DNA from: Chitinophaga rhizophila | GTDB taxonomy: Bacteria; Bacteroidota; Bacteroidia; Chitinophagales; Chitinophagaceae | Direction of reading: 5' to 3' | Length of the DNA: 64,000 bases | NCBI RefSeq assembly: GCF_019492185.1 | Contig: NZ_JAICCF010000001.1 | Coordinates: 1,116,001-1,180,000 of the forward strand | Part shown: positions 53,530-63,100 of the stretch, piece by piece | How positions within the stretch are numbered: the first letter of the stretch is position 1 | Layout: every line of letters begins with the position of its first letter | The notes under the pieces: generated by a model | The model's input: only the letters and a program-made list of their open reading frames with translations | What the model was told of the DNA's origin: nothing | Database searches by the model: none | Position numbers and translations under genes: made by a program

Positions 53530-54587
53530 TTAGCATAGGGTACATGATTCCCAGTCCAGATGATACCGCAACCGCCCCTCTACGTATGTTCTCGATAGCT
53601 CATCTAGACTAAAGCAGCGTTCAAAGAACGTACTCTGCAGCACACTACCAAAATCACCCTGATCGACAGGCAATGCATCTCCACTCCAGTGAACATTTGT
53701 AGCAAATAGTGCAGGATTTAACTCCATCACTACTTGACTGCCTTCCCAATAATGATAACCAAGTAGATAATGAGGTAATAACCCTCCTTTTAAAGCCACC
53801 TCAGCCTGATTATTGAAAATCAGCTCTTTGTATAATGGAAGTTTACTATTCGCAATAGCGTTAATCAGCAGTAGACTTGCATAATCTGGTGCCCTAAGAA
53901 TCCCCTCGAAAGCCATAGGTACCCAACCAGACAGAATAATTGCGTTTTCATATCCTCTTCCGTTCCTTATCCCTGCAAAACCTTCTGCTACCTTCAACCT
54001 GGTAGAGGTACTGAGAAGGAAGGACCGAGAGTAAAACCTACTACGGTCTATGTTATGTAACAGTCCTAAATAATAATCGCGCACATACATCTTTTCTTCT
54101 GGCGTCAACTTATCTACCTCTTCCAAGAAGAGATTAAGGTTATCTAAGTTTAGAAAAAAACTGTAGACTTCCAGCTCACGATCCTTAAACTTTTTCAGAG
54201 AAGATGCTTTAGTCCCGTAAAGCTGTTCTCCATTAAATGGTGTAGCATACGAAACAACATTTCAAACTGGCTATAACAATGACTGGCTAGTTTAATAGCA
54301 GGCTGGTCATACTCCGATCGCTCCTGAAAGTACCTACTTTTCTGACCAATAATAAATATCCGCCGGCCAAATTCAGCATTGTCACGTCTATGAAAGCTAA
54401 CCCCGTACTGGTTGTAAATGCGCCTTCGATTTTCCCCCCGGAAAACAAAAGATGCTCCTTTTTCTGATATCAGCTCAATACAACGCTTAAAATGTACCCG
54501 CTGGGCAGATGTAACCGGCAATCCATTCAGAAGTAACTCAAAATTATCATAAGGTGGTATCACCTGCCTTCTTCTCCTGTTTTCCAT
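53530..54587 (-). pseudogene. One gene split by a frameshift; unknown family
   Basis: Two minus-strand frames, 54195-54587 (130 codons from ATG 54587) and 53530-54126 (which has only a TTG start), overlap when the second is traced upstream: it stays open to about 54265, reading TPFNGEQLYGTKASSLKKFKDR and on into EEVDKLTPEEK. A single shift between about 54200 and 54262 would join them into a protein of about 352 residues. No slippery heptamer is visible, so a mutation (or a sequencing error) is likelier than programmed frameshifting. The family is unknown; the N-terminal half has FVFRGENRRRIYNQYGV and the C-terminal half is helical and aromatic-rich. It is downstream of the Hachiman genes and could be an accessory gene. 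Confidence 0.55.
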
Positions 54588-55256
54588 AAGTTTTCATAAC
54601 TATCGATCATCAATAAAATGCAAATATAACTATTTGCGTCATTTTAACACAAACAATTTTATTATTATATACCATTGATACATAATGGAGAGATTTTTCA
54701 GGCAGAAAAAGGAATACTTTGTGCCGCCATCACATCCTGAACTAACTTCTAGTTATATGTTATCTGACCAATTCGGCATTGCGTAGGGCGTGATTAGAGG
54801 AATGCTATGCTCCATTACGACATCTTAAGTATTACTTCAAGTCTATGGCAATACTGATACTATTATAAGGTCGACTAATTGTCCCAAGTTGCCAATGTTA
54901 GATTTGTTAAAGTGCTGTCATTAGTGCCTATTTCTGCAATAATTTTTGAGGCTATGACATGTATTACCATCGAAACCATTTTTTCAGTTTCCAGTGCGCC
55001 ATCATTTCTGGCGTAACTAACAAACGCAGAGCTATAGCCAACCATAATTCTAATCATCTTCCCTCGATACACTAACCAGACAATACCATTACCATAGTTA
55101 CACATATTATCCCACCTCAGATACCACGCTCGTTATTAAGACTGCGCAGCTCACCGCAATCATCATCCAGCCTTGGGATAGAATAGAATGAACAACTTGA
55201 TACATAGTTTAAGTGCTGAAGCAAGACGCCAATCAATCGTGTAATAGCAGGCTTGA
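54588..55256. other. Mostly non-coding gap downstream of the Hachiman pair
   Basis: About 670 bases. One minus-strand frame of 76 codons (54875-55105) is present, but its composition (MCNYGNGIVWLVYRG...) looks random and I do not accept it. No clear terminator follows hamB. Confidence 0.4.
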
Positions 55257-57782
55257 TTACAAGACTACTTCCAATTGCACGCGTATCCAGTAATCCAATT
55301 TAGGAGCCACATTCCTAAGCACAGGGAGTATATCCGATTCAATGTCAAGTTCAGAAGATGACACCGAGGAAAAATAATTGGTAGCCAGAAAAATCGCTGT
55401 CTCACGCGGTATGCTGCGTTCTATCAGTTTTCTTGTCACCGGGCGAAAAGCACCTGTCTCCAGAAAACGTAAAAAAGAGCTATCTGGATGCTTGATATCA
55501 TAAATCGGCTGTAGCAACATCGGTAATCCGTAAGAAATTTTTCCCTGCAGACGCTCAATAGCGTCCGATATCCGCGAAGGATCTTGATTATAGTAGTCTG
55601 TATTAAGTATTCGAGCCAATGATTTCTCTTTCAACCAACTTTCCGCTAAAATACTAGCCTGGGTCAAGAGTTGCGGCCCCCTTCCGCGAGCATTCTGAAC
55701 ATCGAAATATCGTGAGGCATACTCCGGCGCCAATTCTCTCATTCTGTCTACCGCACGTACAAGTGAATAGGCTATTCCTCCTTCATTGGCTGCAGTAGGT
55801 AGCGAGAACCTTGTACGCTGTTTGTAAAGCTGATCCAAGACTATTGGATCCCAATATCTATTTTTGATACACACAGCTGCAGGAACAGAAAGCGCAGCTA
55901 GGCCACCTTTCAAAATATCAACCTCCTCTGGTGAAATTTCAATATTCACATCCTTCAGACGAGCTACAAAGGATTCCGGATAGCGTATTGCCATTTGCCG
56001 GAGATAAGTAAGCAGAAAACCATATTCTTTGTTACCATACTCAACCGGTCGAACTTGCGCTAGGTCAGACATGATATCGTTCTGGTACGTTTGATAGACA
56101 GCTCCATATCCAGACTGTATCTCTTTCGAGGCATCAGCAAAAAGAGCCCCCCCAGTATTTTCCTCAGCAAAGCTTTCTTCATTCAAAACGAAGGTACGTC
56201 CTATAAAGTCCTTCATCAAGCGTCCAGCCCGTCCTCTTAGGTTAGCCATCTCATAATGCGAAAGCATCGGAGAATAATCAGGCTTTTTCTTAATAAATAG
56301 ATTAGGATTACGGACAATAACGTTTTGAGCCGGCAGATTAACCCCCTGCATCAACGTAGTGGTGCATACCACATTATCAATGAGTTTATCATTGATTGCT
56401 CGTTCGATAACTCTTCTGACATGATGCGGCAGTCTTCCATGATGATATACCACTCGGTTCTGCACCAGCCTTGTCAGGTCATATGCCTTATGAACGGTAT
56501 CTTGTAAATATTTGGATAAAGTGCCCAACTCAATCTCAGTTCCCACTCCTTCATTGTTTTCGTACAGATACTCTGCCGTTTTCTCGGCTTGGTCAGGAGT
56601 AGGTGAGAATATAATATTCTTAGCACCATCGCCAAGGCTCTGAACGAACAATAATAACGCCCGATGGAAATCCTCGTCATATATGGCACCTGTTTTGGGA
56701 ACAGTTACTGACGCACTGATCTCAATACTGGCTGGCTCCTTTTGGATAACGGTATATTGCTTAAAAAATATCTTTTTTTGCTTCTTAAGTAGTGAATATG
56801 TAATGTTGCCTACCGGAGAATTGTTAACCTCCTCCTGATTACATTTAAAACCAATCAGATCCGAGCCTAATTTTCCGATGTTGTTGATGCGTGGCCCAGC
56901 AAAAACAATGTGATCCGCAGTTGCATTCTGCTTAAACTCAATGATCATATCGTATAATGTTTTGGATCGTTGATCATCCTCGCTGGCTACCCGCTCCACA
57001 TTCTGAATCTCATCCACAACAATAATTCTTAGATTCTCGAAGGGACTTTCGGCATGAGAAAAAGCTGCGATGGCCTTTTCTTGAGTAAGGATATAGATGG
57101 CATTTTTATTATTGACACGTCCGGAATATGTATTTAAGATATCGTAACCAGACATTTGATGTCGCCTTAATAATTTGCGAAAATCTAGGGAAACCTGACT
57201 GACCAGGCTCAGGGTCGGAACCACATAGACCAGATCACCATTTTTTCGCTTTAACAGTTCAACTGCTTTCAACGCAATCACAAATGACTTTCCGGCCGAT
57301 GTTGGAGCTGAAATACCCACCACGCGGCTGCTCTCCATCTTTTCCCACACGCTAAATTGAAAATCGGTCAAAATATAACTATCGTTGTCCACCACCACTG
57401 TGTTCTTGGCTTGGTTGGCTACTACCGACAGTTGGTTAAAAAAGCTACTCAATCCAGAATAGCGGCTACTTGACAGATCAAAGTCTCCATCAAACATGGC
57501 TGTTGTAGGAGCGAATCCTATTCTGGAAAAAAGTACCATGAGAAACTCCCTAACTCCTGACCAGTGCGGCTGCCTGTACGACCAAAGTATTGCCGACAAC
57601 GTTACTATAGTTGTGTTCCATTGCCTATCCTTGCTGAGAGACAGCTCGTTTAAAAGGGACACAGTTTTGTATAATAGTGTATCCGAAATCATTAATGGTG
57701 CCTGGTCAACAAGCTTTAATTGGATAGCGACATTTCGATGTTCAATAGAAAGCAGTTCTTTTATAATTTCGTTTTGTTCCAT
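55257..57782 (-). CDS. hamB: Hachiman helicase HamB
   Basis: An 841-residue SF2 helicase. The N-terminal 135 residues are a helical domain. The motor has Walker A APTSAGKS (residues 159-166), LVYVVPTLSLVSQV, the DExx box IIVVDEIQNVE (about 241-251), and C-terminal motifs NRVVYHHGRLPHHVRRVIE, VVCTTTLMQGVNLPAQNVIVRNP and YEMANLRGRAGR (motif VI). A helical C-terminal region of 250 residues follows. It starts four bases after the stop of the DUF1837 (HamA) gene. In Hachiman the helicase surveys DNA and unleashes the HamA nuclease upon sensing damage. Confidence 0.85.
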   Translation of the reverse strand: MEQNEIIKELLSIEHRNVAIQLKLVDQAPLMISDTLLYKTVSLLNELSLSKDRQWNTTIVTLSAILWSYRQPHWSGVREFLMVLFSRIGFAPTTAMFDGDFDLSSSRYSGLSSFFNQLSVVANQAKNTVVVDNDSYILTDFQFSVWEKMESSRVVGISAPTSAGKSFVIALKAVELLKRKNGDLVYVVPTLSLVSQVSLDFRKLLRRHQMSGYDILNTYSGRVNNKNAIYILTQEKAIAAFSHAESPFENLRIIVVDEIQNVERVASEDDQRSKTLYDMIIEFKQNATADHIVFAGPRINNIGKLGSDLIGFKCNQEEVNNSPVGNITYSLLKKQKKIFFKQYTVIQKEPASIEISASVTVPKTGAIYDEDFHRALLLFVQSLGDGAKNIIFSPTPDQAEKTAEYLYENNEGVGTEIELGTLSKYLQDTVHKAYDLTRLVQNRVVYHHGRLPHHVRRVIERAINDKLIDNVVCTTTLMQGVNLPAQNVIVRNPNLFIKKKPDYSPMLSHYEMANLRGRAGRLMKDFIGRTFVLNEESFAEENTGGALFADASKEIQSGYGAVYQTYQNDIMSDLAQVRPVEYGNKEYGFLLTYLRQMAIRYPESFVARLKDVNIEISPEEVDILKGGLAALSVPAAVCIKNRYWDPIVLDQLYKQRTRFSLPTAANEGGIAYSLVRAVDRMRELAPEYASRYFDVQNARGRGPQLLTQASILAESWLKEKSLARILNTDYYNQDPSRISDAIERLQGKISYGLPMLLQPIYDIKHPDSSFLRFLETGAFRPVTRKLIERSIPRETAIFLATNYFSSVSSSELDIESDILPVLRNVAPKLDYWIRVQLEVVL

Positions 57783-57786
57783 AGAT

Positions 57787-58701
57787 TTAGGTTGTGCCTA
57801 ACATTTTTGAAAACTTATCTAGCAGCTCAGATAAAGCCCAAGAGGGGAAAACAATGTAGTTAAGCCGGGGCAATAAATGCGTTACAGAAGCAAAGTCTGC
57901 AGACTGAATACCACCGCAACGTGAGGTTACGATTTTTAATATATCACTTTTTATTTGGTTTTCAGACTGGAATGTGAAATTTTTATGTTCTTGATAAACA
58001 ATGATGCAAACCAGCTCGAAATGAATATTCTGTAAGGTATTTGCCTTATATGCCTTGGCAATCCCTAATAATTGTGGATCTACAAATTCATCTGGCAGGT
58101 ACAAATCTAGTTCACGATCAATAGAGTCGAATGTCGTCTTGATGCTATCTAAAGAGGCTTTAAACGCATCTCGAAATTTATATTTCGACTCATAACATTT
58201 GGATTCACCCAGGTACAGTTTATTAGCACCATTTTCATGCATATAGTGAATAGCGTCGGCACCATTGCGTTCCAACGCAGGATTGGTGGTCAAAGACATT
58301 TTTCTCAGCAAAGGCACCGCACCAAAAAAATGTTGCAAGAAGTTGAACAGTAACAATTCCCCAAACTGCCCCTGAGGTTCACCCCTACGAAATTTTTTTG
58401 CTACATCTTGCATCAGAGATGCACCGGCCATCGCAGGGTTCTGGTATTGTATATTACGTTCCGCCAATATGCGGTCCTGGTTCGCACGGCTAAATACCCA
58501 ATTACAGGTCGTTACTATTAAGGAACTAATAAAATCATCCGTCCGCTCCCGAATGTCCGAAAAATTAACACAAGTTAGGTGATGCCCCTTTGTTGGTTGA
58601 AAGGCAAAGTCGTGCTTTACGAAGTGCACGAAATTCATAAACGATTGGGTATGAGACCGCAAAGCGGCAACATCCACAGGCATCTGGTTGATATTTGACA
58701 T
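57787..58701 (-). CDS. hamA: Hachiman nuclease HamA (DUF1837)
   Basis: A 304-residue DUF1837 protein. The family hallmark GQFGELLLFNFLQHFFGAVPLLRKM is at residues about 111-135, followed by N-G-A-D149-A-I-H-Y and LYLGE166-S-K168, the PD-(D/E)xK nuclease core. HamA is the effector of the Hachiman system and cuts DNA when released by HamB. The gene order hamA-hamB with a four-base gap is standard. Upstream is a 1-kb non-coding region holding the promoter. I see no sign of inactivation. Confidence 0.87.
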   Translation of the reverse strand: MSNINQMPVDVAALRSHTQSFMNFVHFVKHDFAFQPTKGHHLTCVNFSDIRERTDDFISSLIVTTCNWVFSRANQDRILAERNIQYQNPAMAGASLMQDVAKKFRRGEPQGQFGELLLFNFLQHFFGAVPLLRKMSLTTNPALERNGADAIHYMHENGANKLYLGESKCYESKYKFRDAFKASLDSIKTTFDSIDRELDLYLPDEFVDPQLLGIAKAYKANTLQNIHFELVCIIVYQEHKNFTFQSENQIKSDILKIVTSRCGGIQSADFASVTHLLPRLNYIVFPSWALSELLDKFSKMLGTT

Positions 58702-59230
58702 CTATGCAGCTATTGGGTACAATTAAAGAATTCACACGCGACAGGCATTCTAAATGAACACTACAAACAGCATCGGCAGATAAAAGATATGATTTTTTAT
58801 AAAAATACTAATTCAAGTATAAATATTATAAAAAATTTATAATCAAGTGCCGTGAATTAATAATATTTACAATATAATATGAGCTACGTATTGCAGAAAA
58901 TTTACAATTTCCCTGCAGTGTTATCCATCAGCGACCTTTATTACTTACCGACTTGCTCACACAAACAATTTAGCTATCTCAGCCTCTATGTAATTTGTAA
59001 TATAAACTTATATTAGGTTATAGATTGTAGTTGTGGTCTATCTATTCTGCATTCCAAAGCTAAAGCATCATAGCAAATTTAAGTAGTCTACTACACGAAA
59101 ACAGGAAAAATCCCCTTCGGTTGACCAATAAATAACTTTAGATATTCTAAAAACAAACTTCATTATTCAATAGCAGCCTCCTAACAATATAACTTATTGA
59201 CAATCTGAATAATATAATTCGTAGACGTTC
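58702..59230. other. AT-rich promoter region and element flank
   Basis: A very AT-rich 530 bases upstream of hamA, probably including its promoter. Near its right end the minus strand reads a short tail (STNYIIQIVNKLYC then stop) running away from junction C, like the C-terminal peptide of a recombinase, consistent with a scar of integration. Confidence 0.4.
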
Positions 59231-59276
59231 CACTACCGGGCATTTGGCTAACGCCAGCGATATAATCTCTGGCGTT
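59231..59276 (+). repeat. Junction C: diverged attachment core plus hairpin
   Basis: The core CACTACCGGGCAT (59231-59243) differs from junctions A and B but keeps the xCTxCxGGGCA pattern. It is followed by the hairpin AACGCCAG (59250-59257) and CTGGCGTT (59269-59276), then TGGGGTTTTTA, a terminator-like end. This copies the arrangement after the other junctions. I take it as the right end of the second element or the left end of the third. Confidence 0.45.
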
Positions 59277-59419
59277 TGGGGTTTTTATATAATTCTATAC
59301 CCAGTATCAGAAAACATCATTATCAAAGATTACTTTTCGACAGTAACTGCAACTTAATATGTTGGTAATAATGAGTTGGATGTTTCAACTCTCTCCATCT
59401 AACAAGCATCAAATCCATT

Positions 59420-59636
59420 ATGACACCGTATCAAAATTTTGGAGGAGATTCAGGGGTATCTGCGCATGAAATAGCAAGCACCTCGATAAAAGTTAAATTC
59501 AAAACCGGTGCTGTATATCTTTACGATTGTAGCAAGCCAAGACTTTCACATGTCGAACAAATGAAATTCCGGAAAAGGTTTAAATAGCTATATCGGTAGA
59601 AATGTTGGGGCTAATTATGCTGCGAAATTAAACTAA
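59420..59636 (+). pseudogene. KTSC-domain small gene with a one-base frameshift
   Basis: From ATG 59420 the frame reads a KTSC-type protein (PYQNFGGDSGVSAHEI, then IKVKFKTGAVYLYD, then HVEQMK), but shifts out and stops at 59585-59587. In the +1 frame the expected continuation appears at once (NSGKGLNSYIGRNVG, then ANYAAKLN) and ends with TAA at 59634-59636. So a 70-residue KTSC gene lost or gained one base near 59562-59570. KTSC proteins are small and poorly characterised, and are common on mobile elements. Confidence 0.65.
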
Positions 59637-59824
59637 AAGCTTCTGTTAATCGCAGCTTACTTATTATCCTTGTTGTTGAGTTCGAGTTTATTCCACTGCT
59701 GGGCATAATAAATGGACAATCCGCTCTAGTAGAGGATTTCCTATTTATATAAATTTCACATTTCTGATAAGTTATAGATACTGGTGACATATGAAGTTTT
59801 TAAAATTATAGTAAATATGTACGT

Positions 59825-60445
59825 TTACCATTCAACATCTGTATTATCGATCTGTCTCTTAAATTCAAAAAAACCATACAACGGATCATCCGGTGGTAAC
59901 TGCCAATAATTGCCGGTAATATAATTGGCATTCACTACTGAGCCCTCAGCGTAACCCTTAATATGACGATCAGTTTTAGTTATTTCATATCTGTAGGCAA
60001 TTTTATTATCTGAAATAAAATCTCCCCAGGTAGTTTCCCATTGAAAAGGGATATCAAGCTTGTCTAAAAGAATAACTTTTCCTGAGGAATCTTTAATCTC
60101 CTCCCATCGTCTCTCACCAGTTAGTTTCCATTGCAACCCATTATCTGTCGATATAATTTCTATACGACATAGGCCACCGTGATTTTTCGGAATTGATTTA
60201 CATCTATATTTGTAGCTCCCTACTATTTGTGAATATTTATTTAATTGCGTAGCTGTAACCGTATTAGGCGTACCTTCAGGTACAACTCTTACGTATTGAT
60301 CAATAAAAGGTAGTGTTACTTTTTGGCCATTTAGACGTAAACCAAAAATTATTGTAGTACACAGGAAAAATAATAGTATTATCAAGAAAGCGAAGTCTTT
60401 GGGACGTCTTTTGACAAAAGCCCATATATTACTGATAGTCTGCAT
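59825..60445 (-). CDS. Single-span membrane protein with a large soluble domain
   Basis: A 206-residue protein with an N-terminal membrane anchor (FAFLIILLFFLCTTIIFGL, residues about 18-36) preceded by KRRPKD, so the C-terminal domain of about 165 residues should be on the outer side of the membrane. That domain is beta-rich (YKYRCKSIP, CRIEIISTDNGLQWKLTGE, YRYEITKTDRHIKGYAEG), with two cysteines that could form a disulfide. It has no enzyme motif. It diverges from the YaaC-like gene. This may be a membrane effector or sensor; no known family is recognised. Confidence 0.6.
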   Translation of the reverse strand: MQTISNIWAFVKRRPKDFAFLIILLFFLCTTIIFGLRLNGQKVTLPFIDQYVRVVPEGTPNTVTATQLNKYSQIVGSYKYRCKSIPKNHGGLCRIEIISTDNGLQWKLTGERRWEEIKDSSGKVILLDKLDIPFQWETTWGDFISDNKIAYRYEITKTDRHIKGYAEGSVVNANYITGNYWQLPPDDPLYGFFEFKRQIDNTDVEW

Positions 60446-60704
60446 GGAAATATTTAAATTTATTTAAATAAACATTACTGTTAATCTACTTCAGGTCGCA
60501 GCAAAAATTGGAAATAGCGATTTTGGTTATTCTTTAATTTTATAGGAAATGATTCTGTGCAAATCTGCAGATAAAAACACTCCTTTAAGATGAAGGTGCT
60601 GAAAATATTATTAAATAACAATACCAACTAGTTTGTATTTTTCGTCTGCGTATATTCCTGTAGCAAATCCATTCCGTTATAAGAAATATCAAATAATACT
60701 AATT

Positions 60705-61700
60705 ATGAGTTCCGCTTCTGACAGACTAATAGATTTTCAGACTAGAGACTTAGTCACTAAATTCATTAAAAAAAGGCATAACCGAAACGCTTCCGCTAGA
60801 TCTGTCCGAGAAATAACTTCTTCTTTTATTCAAGGACGCGAATATTTCAACAGTGCTGAAAAGGCTGATTTAACTGTAAAACCTCTTCTGCTTTATTATG
60901 GCGTATTAGCATATAGCCGCGGCCTTATCCTCGCTAACAATGTACTTCTATCTGAAGCGAGTCTCAAACCATCTCATGGCCTAGAGATAAAGAACTGGTC
61001 ATATGCTTTTAAGGATATGAATTTTTACGATCTTGAGATTACTACTACTGAAGGTACTTTAAAAGAATTACTCGACTCAACTGATAATACTAGTTATTTA
61101 AAATCTCGAAGTTTGCGGAAAAACATGGCAATACAGTATAAACTGCCAAGTTCAGGTGTAAAACTAAAATTAGGAGATCTATTACGTACATTTCCAGATA
61201 TAGGGAAAGAATTTGAAGGGTGGACAGAAAAGAAACTAATCTATTATCAAATTGATCATTTTGAGACTATTGGAGACCAACAAAAAATTGTCTCTAACTC
61301 ACCAATCTCCCAAGAAGAATTAGAACTATTAGTGCCACAAAGCGCATCTGTCGAAATTAGACCAAACAAGGGACACGGCTTCACAATACTAACAGCCAAT
61401 GATTCATTTCCAAGCGTTGTACAAAAATGGGAGGAATATAACAATATTAGAGAGATGGTAATTGTTCAACCAGCAAACAAAGACATTCACTTCAATACGA
61501 TCTCATCGTTTTACATGGTTGCTTATGCATTTGGAATGATGGCAAGATATTTTCCATCAACATGGATTTCGCTTAGTCGTTCCGAAAAAGGCGATGCAAT
61601 TTATCCTCTGGTACTGAAAACTTTACGGCTAATCCAAGAGCTATATCCTCAGTTAGTATTGGACCATTTGAATGTGGATGACTTCTGGGTAACTCCGTAG
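60705..61700 (+). CDS. YaaC-like protein
   Basis: About 331 residues from ATG 60705 (MSSASDRL); the upstream in-frame extension is unlikely. The YaaC family pattern is visible: FIQGREYFNSAEKADLTVKP then LLLYYGVLAYSRGLIL (residues about 42-77), followed by an L-x-x-S-H-G-L-E segment near residue 90. The C-terminal half has SSFYMVAYAFGMMARYFPSTW. YaaC-type proteins are helical, of unknown function, and turn up in defence contexts. The only nearby plus-strand gene is the RusA-like one, 200 bases downstream. Confidence 0.65.
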   Translation: MSSASDRLIDFQTRDLVTKFIKKRHNRNASARSVREITSSFIQGREYFNSAEKADLTVKPLLLYYGVLAYSRGLILANNVLLSEASLKPSHGLEIKNWSYAFKDMNFYDLEITTTEGTLKELLDSTDNTSYLKSRSLRKNMAIQYKLPSSGVKLKLGDLLRTFPDIGKEFEGWTEKKLIYYQIDHFETIGDQQKIVSNSPISQEELELLVPQSASVEIRPNKGHGFTILTANDSFPSVVQKWEEYNNIREMVIVQPANKDIHFNTISSFYMVAYAFGMMARYFPSTWISLSRSEKGDAIYPLVLKTLRLIQELYPQLVLDHLNVDDFWVTP

Positions 61701-61900
61701 TACTTTAACTTAGTAAGAATAAGACCGATCTTGTTATTTCAGTACATTATCAAATTAATACTAGCTACCACTATTATTGGGACTCAGCTTGACAACTAGA
61801 AATCACCTAACTCCCCTTGCTGTTCTTTCAAGGGTAACCAACAATAAATTGAACAACAACCTCAATATACATAACAAACCAGATTTATCGTATATTTTCA

Positions 61901-62680
61901 ATGAAAGAAATCTCTATGTATATACAAACAACAATGGAAAATTGTAGTTATGAGGTTGCATTTCTGTCTGACATTGAAGAAAGTAAAATTCAATTGAGAT
62001 TAGAAATAGAAACCGTAGCAAGCATACAATCCAGAAAATCGACAATAGATGAAACTAAAAATGAAATACAAAAGGAGCTATTGAAATTTAAATGGATAAT
62101 TACAGGAGCTATTTTAGTTCAATTTGCGTGGTACTTGGATGGAGTCGCAAGGCAGGAAACTTCCAAAATCGGAGATATGGACAATATATCGAAGCCTATA
62201 CAGGATGCGCTTACAGGAGCGAATGGCATTATCATAGATGATTGCCAGATTAAAAATCTTGAAACGCTTTGGCTGACTAAAAATCAGTCAGTACAAAAAC
62301 ATATTCTTGGAATCGAAATTAGATTTACAAATAGTGAAACACAATTAAAATCAAACTTACATTTTATTCAATTTGACGGCCCCATGTGCTTACCAATCAA
62401 TTTTGATCCTACAAAGATTGATGAGTTAATAAATGCAAAGCTATACTTATCAGGATTCAAACGGCTACGAAGGATTGCTTCTAGGTTTAAAAATATGAAT
62501 GTAAATGCAGATCAATATTTAGTTGTCAACTCATATGTTTTTCATAAAACGAGGTTAAATGGATTTGATACCAATCAAATTCTTAAAACAGATGAATTGA
62601 ATAAACTTTGCTTTAATACTGGTTTGACGTTATCAAGTTTTATTAAAAAGATCAAGAAAGGCAAGCTAAATTTAAGTTGA
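61901..62680 (+). CDS. RusA-like Holliday junction resolvase
   Basis: A 259-residue protein; a start at Met6 is an alternative. The RusA core is WYLDGVARQETSKIGDMDNISKPIQDALTG (residues about 76-105) followed by GIIIDDCQIKNLETLW (about 108-123), where D92, D94 and the DD pair match RusA acidic residues. It is about twice the usual RusA length (120 residues): N- and C-terminal extensions are unassigned (C-terminal FKRLRRIASRFKNMN...). RusA enzymes are usually phage-borne. In this position it may be cargo of the small segment. Confidence 0.75.
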   Translation: MKEISMYIQTTMENCSYEVAFLSDIEESKIQLRLEIETVASIQSRKSTIDETKNEIQKELLKFKWIITGAILVQFAWYLDGVARQETSKIGDMDNISKPIQDALTGANGIIIDDCQIKNLETLWLTKNQSVQKHILGIEIRFTNSETQLKSNLHFIQFDGPMCLPINFDPTKIDELINAKLYLSGFKRLRRIASRFKNMNVNADQYLVVNSYVFHKTRLNGFDTNQILKTDELNKLCFNTGLTLSSFIKKIKKGKLNLS

Positions 62681-62739
62681 AAGATAAGTTTATAAGATAT
62701 TTTTCTTTGCTAACGATATAATAATCAATAGAAATTGGT

Positions 62740-62811
62740 TCCGGGCAGAGCGGTTCGTTACCTCCCCGCTCCCCCACAGATCCATGCGAGCCGCTTTCCG
62801 GCACACGGTTC
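62740..62811 (-). ncRNA. Group II intron 3'-end remnant (domains V-VI-like)
   Basis: On the minus strand, 62811-62779 folds like intron domain V: a 10-position lower helix between GAACCGTGTG and CGCATGGATC (with one A-A mismatch and G-T pairs), a 2-base bulge (CT), an upper CCG/CGG helix and a GAAA-type loop. Then TGTGGGGGAGCGG...CCGCTC (about 62778-62745) folds like domain VI with a long loop. The A-A-C in place of the catalytic A-G-C and the absence of any reverse transcriptase suggest a dead 3' fragment. Confidence 0.45.
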
Positions 62812-62942
62812 CTATGTTTACGGTTTCGCTAATCGATAGCTGTGATAGACCTTCGGTCTTACAAGGGCTATTTAACCTTTACTTACAATTCAAATCATTC
62901 AACTTACCAACAATCAACCACATTTGGTTCGAATACGCTCCG

Positions 62943-62989
62943 CTACTGGGCACTTAATGGCTCTGTAATCAATTGATTTACAGGGCCAT
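62943..62989 (+). repeat. Junction D: attachment core plus hairpin
   Basis: CTACTGGGCACTTAA (62943-62957) shares CTGGGCACTTAA with junction A (21404-21413 region). The hairpin ATGGC...GCCAT with CTGTAA/TTTACAG (62957-62989) and then TTTTTATTTT follows, as at junction A, and the next 50 bases keep further similarity (TTTTTCAT, then TTTTA(G/A)CCCTTT). So D and A are diverged copies of the integrase-proximal end of related elements. At D the expected integrase is replaced by an insertion sequence. Confidence 0.55.
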
Positions 62990-63100
62990 TTTTATTTTAT
63001 GCTTGTCAATTTTTCATAGGTTTTAACCCTTTCTACGGATCAAGTTGAAAACTTGGGGGATTAGATCAAAAGCTGTTGTTTTGCTGTATAAATCGACATT

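Larger units (their letters stand above)
43540..59243. mobile_element. Putative second integrative element (serine recombinase, Hachiman, SIR2)
   Basis: The serine recombinase gene ends on junction B (core 43540-43553) and the next related junction, with core CACTACCGGGCAT, is at 59231-59243. Between them lie the recombinase, small accessory genes, a degenerate kinase/receiver pair, an XRE gene and defence genes. The two ends share only the ACTxCxGGGCA pattern rather than an exact repeat, so the boundary is an inference. The recombinase is broken, so the element is probably fixed. Confidence 0.4.

Noticed and set aside
54875..55105. A 76-codon minus-strand frame downstream of hamB
   Set aside because: The predicted sequence has random composition and no neighbours in an operon arrangement; no start signal.
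62880..62950. TTCGAAT at 62923-62930 as a real tRNA T-loop at junction D
   Set aside because: The spacing from TTCGAAT to the core is five bases too long and the stem does not pair, so a true T-arm is not formed there.
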